Shown: positions 42,440 to 46,151 of the stretch, piece after piece
Numbering within the stretch: the stretch's first letter is position 1
Layout: each line of letters starts with the position of its first letter
Assembly (NCBI RefSeq): GCF_937893305.1
Contig: NZ_CALBGN010000010.1
Location: 1 to 46,151 of the forward strand
DNA from: an uncultured Helicobacter sp.
Lineage (GTDB): Bacteria; Campylobacterota; Campylobacteria; Campylobacterales; Helicobacteraceae
Length of the DNA stretch: 46,151 nucleotides
Reading direction: 5' to 3'
Made by a program: the position numbers and the translations under genes
Notes under the pieces: generated by a model
What the model saw: the letters and a program-made list of their open reading frames with translations, nothing else
What the model was told of the DNA's origin: nothing
Databases searched by the model: none

Positions 42440-43304
42440 TTACTAAGCCTTTTAAATATGCACCATAACCACTTTTGCTCAAATATTCTGCACGCTTTAA
42501 AAGCAGCTCTTGTGTTATCCAATCATTAGAATATGCAATCTCCTCTAAACAAGCCACCTTATAACCCTGTCTTAGCTCAATTGTTTGCACAAAACTACCA
42601 GCTTCTAGCAAACTATCGTGTGTGCCTGTATCCAACCACGCAAACCCACGCCCTAAACTTTGAGAATACAACCTGCCTTGCCTTAAATATGCAAGATTTA
42701 CATCAGTAATTTCTAGCTCTCCACGCGCTGAAGGCTTAAGAGTTTTTGCAATAGAAATTGCATTATTATCATAAAAATACAGCCCTGTTACTGCAAAATT
42801 ACTCTTTGGATTTTTAGGCTTTTCTTCCAAGCTTAACACATTGCCTACTTTATCAAATTCCGCCACACCAAAGCGAAAAGGATCTTTGACACGATATGAA
42901 AAAATACTTGCAATCCCATTTTTTGCTCTTTCTTTTGCTTCTAGCAACATCGGCGAAAATCCCTGTCCATAAAAAATATTATCCCCTAAAATTAACGCCA
43001 CATCATCACCATTAATGAAATTCTCTGCTAAAATTAACCCTTGCGCTAATCCATTAGGAGATTCTTGCACGCAATACTCTATTTTCATACCAAGCCAACT
43101 TCCATCGCCAAAAATCTCTTTAAATCTTGGTGTATCCTTTGGTGTAGAGATAATCAAAATTTCACGGATTTTTGCAAGCATCAAAACAGAAAATGGATAA
43201 TAAATCATTGGTTTATCATAAATTGGCAATAACTGCTTTGAAATCCCAAGTGTAGAGGGATAAAGCCTAGTCCCACTCCCACCTGCTAGAATAATACCTT
43301 TCAT
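42429..43304 (-). CDS. rfbA: Glucose-1-phosphate thymidylyltransferase
   Basis: RfbA/RmlA (291 residues) makes dTDP-glucose. Motifs are GIILAGGSGTRLYP at the N-terminus, SKQLLPIYDKPMIYYP, YCVQESPNGLAQ, LILGDNIFYG and AWLDTGTHDSLLEA, in the standard order. The ATG at 43304 overlaps the wecE stop (TAATG); an in-frame start at 43316 adds only MEKI. Together with wecE it implies a dTDP-4-amino-sugar; a 4,6-dehydratase (RfbB) is not in this window. Confidence 0.96.
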   Translation of the reverse strand: MKGIILAGGSGTRLYPSTLGISKQLLPIYDKPMIYYPFSVLMLAKIREILIISTPKDTPRFKEIFGDGSWLGMKIEYCVQESPNGLAQGLILAENFINGDDVALILGDNIFYGQGFSPMLLEAKERAKNGIASIFSYRVKDPFRFGVAEFDKVGNVLSLEEKPKNPKSNFAVTGLYFYDNNAISIAKTLKPSARGELEITDVNLAYLRQGRLYSQSLGRGFAWLDTGTHDSLLEAGSFVQTIELRQGYKVACLEEIAYSNDWITQELLLKRAEYLSKSGYGAYLKGLVNGN

Positions 43305-44437
43305 TATTTTTTCCAAAAATCATACAAACTAGAAATGACTTTTTCTTGGCTTGTATGATCCAAATCATAATATAAAGGCAATCTAAGCAGTCTTTCGCTC
43401 TCTTTAGTAGTATATCTATCTAATCCAACAAACTCACCAAACTTCAAACCCGCTTCTGAAGTATGTAAAGGGATATAATGAAATGTTGCGATAATTTCTT
43501 TTTCTTTTAGAAATTCTAGAATTTCTTTTCTTTGATTTAAATCCTTAACTTTTATATAAAAAATATGCCCATTATGCGCACAATAATTCGGACAAAATGG
43601 AAGTTTTAAATAACCCTTTTCTTGCAATGGTAAAAGTGCTTCATAATATTGACCCCAAAGCATTAATCGCTTTTGTAAAATTTCATCAATCTCTTCTAGT
43701 TGCCCCATCAAAAACGCAGCTTGTAATTCAGAAAGCAAAAAAGATGAACCCAGATCTACCCAAGTATATTTATCTACCATCCCTTGAAAAAACAAGCTAC
43801 GATTTGTCCCCTTTTCTTGTAAAATCTCTGCTCTTTGATAGAATCTCTCATCATTAACAATTAATGCTCCGCCTTCTCCGCCACTTGTATAGTTTTTTGT
43901 CTCGTGAAATGAAAACGCTCCAAATTGCCCCATACTCCCTAATGGCTTATTTTTATAAAACGCATTCACTCCCTGCGCAGCATCTTCACAAACCGCTATT
44001 TTGTAATGTTTTGCAATTTCTATAATCCTATCCATTTCACAGCCAATCCCCGCATAATGCACGGGGATAATTGCTTTTGTTTTTTTTGTAATGGCTTGCT
44101 CGATCAGATTTTCATCAAGATTCATTGTTTTAGGATTAATATCTATAAATTTAACCCTAGCTCCCCTTAGAACAAACGCATTTACGCTAGATACAAAGGT
44201 AAAGCTAGGAGCAATTATCTCATCTCCTGCTTTAATATCCAAAAGTAACGCCATCATTTCTAAACTTTGCGTTGCAGAAGCAGTAAGCAAAACTTTTTTC
44301 ATTAAAAAAGTTGTTTTAAAAAAATTCTCTACTTCTTTACAGAAAAAACCATTTCCACACAAAGACTGCTTACTTACAACTTCTTCAATTTTATTACGAA
44401 CAATCTGACTAATGTATGGTTTAGAAAATGGTATCAC
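43304..44437 (-). CDS. wecE: dTDP-4-amino-4,6-dideoxygalactose transaminase
   Basis: This 377-residue aminotransferase makes dTDP-Fuc4N from dTDP-4-keto-6-deoxyglucose. It matches WecE closely along its length: MIPFSKPYIS, LLDIKAGDEIIAPSFTFVS, VPVHYAGIGCEMD (as PVHYAGIGCEMD), EDAAQGVNAFY, the PLP lysine in SFHETKNYTSGGEGGA and YTTKESERLLRLPLYY. The start is GTG at 44437, overlapping the preceding stop (TAGTG). The product fits the two WecF-like transferases and perhaps the formyltransferase at 34532. Confidence 0.93.
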   Translation of the reverse strand: MIPFSKPYISQIVRNKIEEVVSKQSLCGNGFFCKEVENFFKTTFLMKKVLLTASATQSLEMMALLLDIKAGDEIIAPSFTFVSSVNAFVLRGARVKFIDINPKTMNLDENLIEQAITKKTKAIIPVHYAGIGCEMDRIIEIAKHYKIAVCEDAAQGVNAFYKNKPLGSMGQFGAFSFHETKNYTSGGEGGALIVNDERFYQRAEILQEKGTNRSLFFQGMVDKYTWVDLGSSFLLSELQAAFLMGQLEEIDEILQKRLMLWGQYYEALLPLQEKGYLKLPFCPNYCAHNGHIFYIKVKDLNQRKEILEFLKEKEIIATFHYIPLHTSEAGLKFGEFVGLDRYTTKESERLLRLPLYYDLDHTSQEKVISSLYDFWKK

Positions 44438-45993
44438 TATCTATCCTCGTCTTTATTAAAGATAAACATTTTTCTTACTCCAATATCAATTTTATTTGAT
44501 TTTTCTTGCGCAACAGAAACTAATTTCCTAGAAGAACAATTTTGACAAGGATTAAATTCTAAAAATTCTTTTAGTAAATTCTCTTTTCTTAAATTCTTAT
44601 ATCTAATCCCATCCCAAATTTCTTTCAAACTATTTTTATAAACATTACCCATTAATAATGCCCCCCCCCCCGCACTAATCTTTTGAGATACCGGACAACC
44701 ACAGCTTGGATAAACATTTCCTATTGGATCAATAATCAACAAATCCGTAAGCCAAGGATCATTGCACACGCGCGTTTCTTCACAAGCATTGTGAATTTGC
44801 TTTTTTACAGATCCTCCATCTTGCGTATAAGAATTTACATAAGTAAAATTTAACGATTGAATTTCATTAGCATAAGGATTCCACTTTTCAACAAAAGCAT
44901 CCACTTCATTAATTGCATTTCCTTCTAAAGTGCAATTAAATCTAACTCTAATATCTTTATAATTTTTGGATTCTTCTAAAAAATTACAAATATTTGACTC
45001 CACTAAACTTAATTTAACTCCACGCGTTTTTTCATAGGTTTCTTCAGTTGCTCCATCCACACTAAAATAAATACGATTTAAACCACTATCTAAAAGTTTT
45101 TTAGTGAGTTTTTTGTCTAACAAAGTTGCGTTTGTAACAAGGGAAATCACAGGACAACCCGCTTTTTTTGCATACGCAATAAAACTAGGCAAGCGTTTAT
45201 CTATCGTAGGCTCTCCCTTAGCACTAAAATGCACCGTGCATTTATGCCTTCCTGCATAATCTAAAACACTATAAATAACAGATTCTTCTATCTCTTTTTT
45301 GCTAGCATAAAATTTTTTCGTTTCTTCATCGTGCATTGCTTTATAAATAGGAGAAAAATGCCAACACATTGTGCATTCCAAATTGCAAATATTATTAAGT
45401 TGGATTCCTATTCCCTTTGGTGCTGGATAAAAATAAGTTGCCCTTTGTATTAAGTTATAAGTATTTATTACATTATCGGCTTGATATTCTTGCCAAAAAG
45501 GAGAAATATCAAAAAGCTGTTTAGATTCTGGGTAAAAACGCTTAAATATGGAATCTTTTTTAAAATTTTCTTTATATAATACTTGCTGTAAGCGTTCGTA
45601 TTGATAAATACTAATTGCCCCTTGTTTTTGTAAAATAGAGATTTTAAAAGCATCTAAGGTTATTGAATCTTGCAGGGCGAATAAAGCAAAGTTGTTTAAA
45701 TTTGCATTTTTTGTTGGCTTTGGAAAATAGTAATAATTTGCTTGCGTTTTTGTCGAATAATTTATAAATTCTTTGATAAATTTTCTATCTTCTAAAGACT
45801 CCAAAGGGTATTTTAAGCCAAATAAAATCGTCTTTTTTTGTTTAATATCTTGGTAATTTTTACGCAAAATTTCATAAAATTGATCACTATAAAAATCTTC
45901 TACAAAATTCCACTCATACTCATCAAATTTCAAATCATCATCAAATTCTTTTGCGTCTTTTAAATGATTAAACACCACAAAAACAGCTTTCAT
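44437..45993 (-). CDS. Radical SAM/SPASM protein with a long N-terminal domain, phase-variable (in frame)
   Basis: Residues 1-190 are an unrecognised soluble domain. The radical SAM motif CNLECTMC is at residues 203-210, then TVHFSAKGEPTID and IYFSVDGATEETYEK. A SPASM-like C-terminus has CNDPW, YPSCGCP and NPCQNCSSRK. A G11 run encodes SAGGGAL near residue 443, inside the SPASM part; the present length is in frame. A shift would remove the last cysteines. It is the first complete gene of the run, with AAAGGA before its ATG. Function unknown. Confidence 0.78.
   Translation of the reverse strand: MKAVFVVFNHLKDAKEFDDDLKFDEYEWNFVEDFYSDQFYEILRKNYQDIKQKKTILFGLKYPLESLEDRKFIKEFINYSTKTQANYYYFPKPTKNANLNNFALFALQDSITLDAFKISILQKQGAISIYQYERLQQVLYKENFKKDSIFKRFYPESKQLFDISPFWQEYQADNVINTYNLIQRATYFYPAPKGIGIQLNNICNLECTMCWHFSPIYKAMHDEETKKFYASKKEIEESVIYSVLDYAGRHKCTVHFSAKGEPTIDKRLPSFIAYAKKAGCPVISLVTNATLLDKKLTKKLLDSGLNRIYFSVDGATEETYEKTRGVKLSLVESNICNFLEESKNYKDIRVRFNCTLEGNAINEVDAFVEKWNPYANEIQSLNFTYVNSYTQDGGSVKKQIHNACEETRVCNDPWLTDLLIIDPIGNVYPSCGCPVSQKISAGGGALLMGNVYKNSLKEIWDGIRYKNLRKENLLKEFLEFNPCQNCSSRKLVSVAQEKSNKIDIGVRKMFIFNKDEDR
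44661..44671. repeat. C11 homopolymer in the radical SAM/SPASM gene (ON)
   Basis: Eleven C; in-frame state. A change would truncate the auxiliary-cluster domain. Confidence 0.9.
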
Positions 45994-45994
45994 T

Positions 45995-46151
45995 TTATTC
46001 CTTTATTAATAACAAAACACGATTTGTTCCCAAACGATAGAAAAATGTATGCCAATACAAATAAAATCTCACAAACATATCAACGCGCGACTCTCTTCTC
46101 TTCTCTTCTCTTCTCTTCTCTTCTCTTCTCTTCTCTTCTCTTCTCTTCTCT
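45995..46151 (-). CDS. Partial open frame containing a pentanucleotide repeat (C-terminus only)
   Basis: A minus-strand frame is open from the right edge to a TAA at 45995, one base before the start of the radical SAM gene. Its last residues read DMFVRFYLYWHTFFYRLG and then a short tail; before that the repeat encodes K/R/E-rich sequence with period KRREE. The near-abutting stop and start suggest a real upstream gene in the same operon. The family cannot be told from this fragment. Confidence 0.4.
   Translation of the reverse strand, partial: EKRREEKRREEKRREEKRRESRVDMFVRFYLYWHTFFYRLGTNRVLLLIKE
46093..46151. repeat. CTCTT pentanucleotide array (at least 11 copies, cut by the window edge)
   Basis: Eleven full units and four bases of a twelfth are present. 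Units of five shift the frame with each gain or loss, the usual design of a phase-variable switch. Confidence 0.9.

Noticed and set aside
1..46151. CRISPR arrays, tRNA or rRNA genes, insertion sequences
   Set aside because: No spaced direct repeats, cloverleaf sequences, rRNA segments or transposase motifs were seen.

Overview
The window looks like a chromosome segment of an enteric-type Helicobacter or a close relative in the Campylobacterota. It has an AT-rich, gene-dense sequence with a cbb3 oxidase operon in ccoNOQP order, a DUF4006 protein, a DUF3972 protein, and many long G/C homopolymers inside surface-glycan genes. The species is inferred, not proven. Every gene I can support is on the minus strand, so gene order is read from high to low coordinates. 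I see no tRNA, rRNA, IS element or CRISPR array.

Region A (1-14.4 kb) is housekeeping. In transcription order it holds cysQ, topA, a PPOX-family flavoprotein, bioB, a YihY/BrkB membrane protein, a CNNM/CBS transporter-like protein, a small membrane protein, purE, a DUF3972 protein and a DUF89 protein that appears to start at ATT. The oxidase block ccoN-O-Q-P follows, with DUF4006, a 36-aa membrane peptide, a TPM-like protein and a FixH-like protein. A saccharopine-dehydrogenase-family gene is cut by the left edge. This region has no long G/C tracts.

Region B (14.4-26 kb) is a phosphonate cassette. It has PEP mutase with an N-terminal cytidylyltransferase (aepX), phosphonopyruvate decarboxylase (aepY), and a PntC-like cytidylyltransferase fused to a 2-aminoethylphosphonate aminotransferase. 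Around these lie three APS-kinase-like proteins (one alone, one fused to a GNAT acetyltransferase, one fused to a methyltransferase), a radical SAM/SPASM protein and two CDP-glycerol-glycerophosphotransferase-like proteins. A third transferase lies at 40-41.4 kb, and cysQ sits at the border. I infer that a phosphonate, probably 2-aminoethylphosphonate or an N-modified form, is activated as a CMP ester, perhaps 3'-phosphorylated, and transferred to a surface glycan.

Region C (26-46 kb) makes and decorates sugars. A WlbA/WbpE/WbpD-like trio plus an AsnB-type amidotransferase suggests an amidated diacylamino-uronic acid. RfbA and WecE with two WecF-like transferases suggest dTDP-Fuc4N-type chemistry. 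Formyltransferases, methyltransferases, a hexapeptide acetyltransferase, a second DegT aminotransferase, a WbqC-like protein and three more radical SAM proteins complete it.

Eleven G/C tracts of 10-14 bases lie between 14.6 and 44.7 kb, and a CTCTT pentanucleotide array runs into the right edge. In this sequence most tract-bearing genes are in frame. One glycerophosphotransferase-like gene is off by one base; a formyltransferase is broken at two sites; and the PntC-like fusion has a non-homopolymer frameshift. Three consecutive genes carry their tracts at the 3' end just before the next start codon, and an 18-bp-arm palindrome covers the ribosome binding site ahead of the radical SAM gene next to aepX. 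Both suggest phase variation acting through translational coupling.
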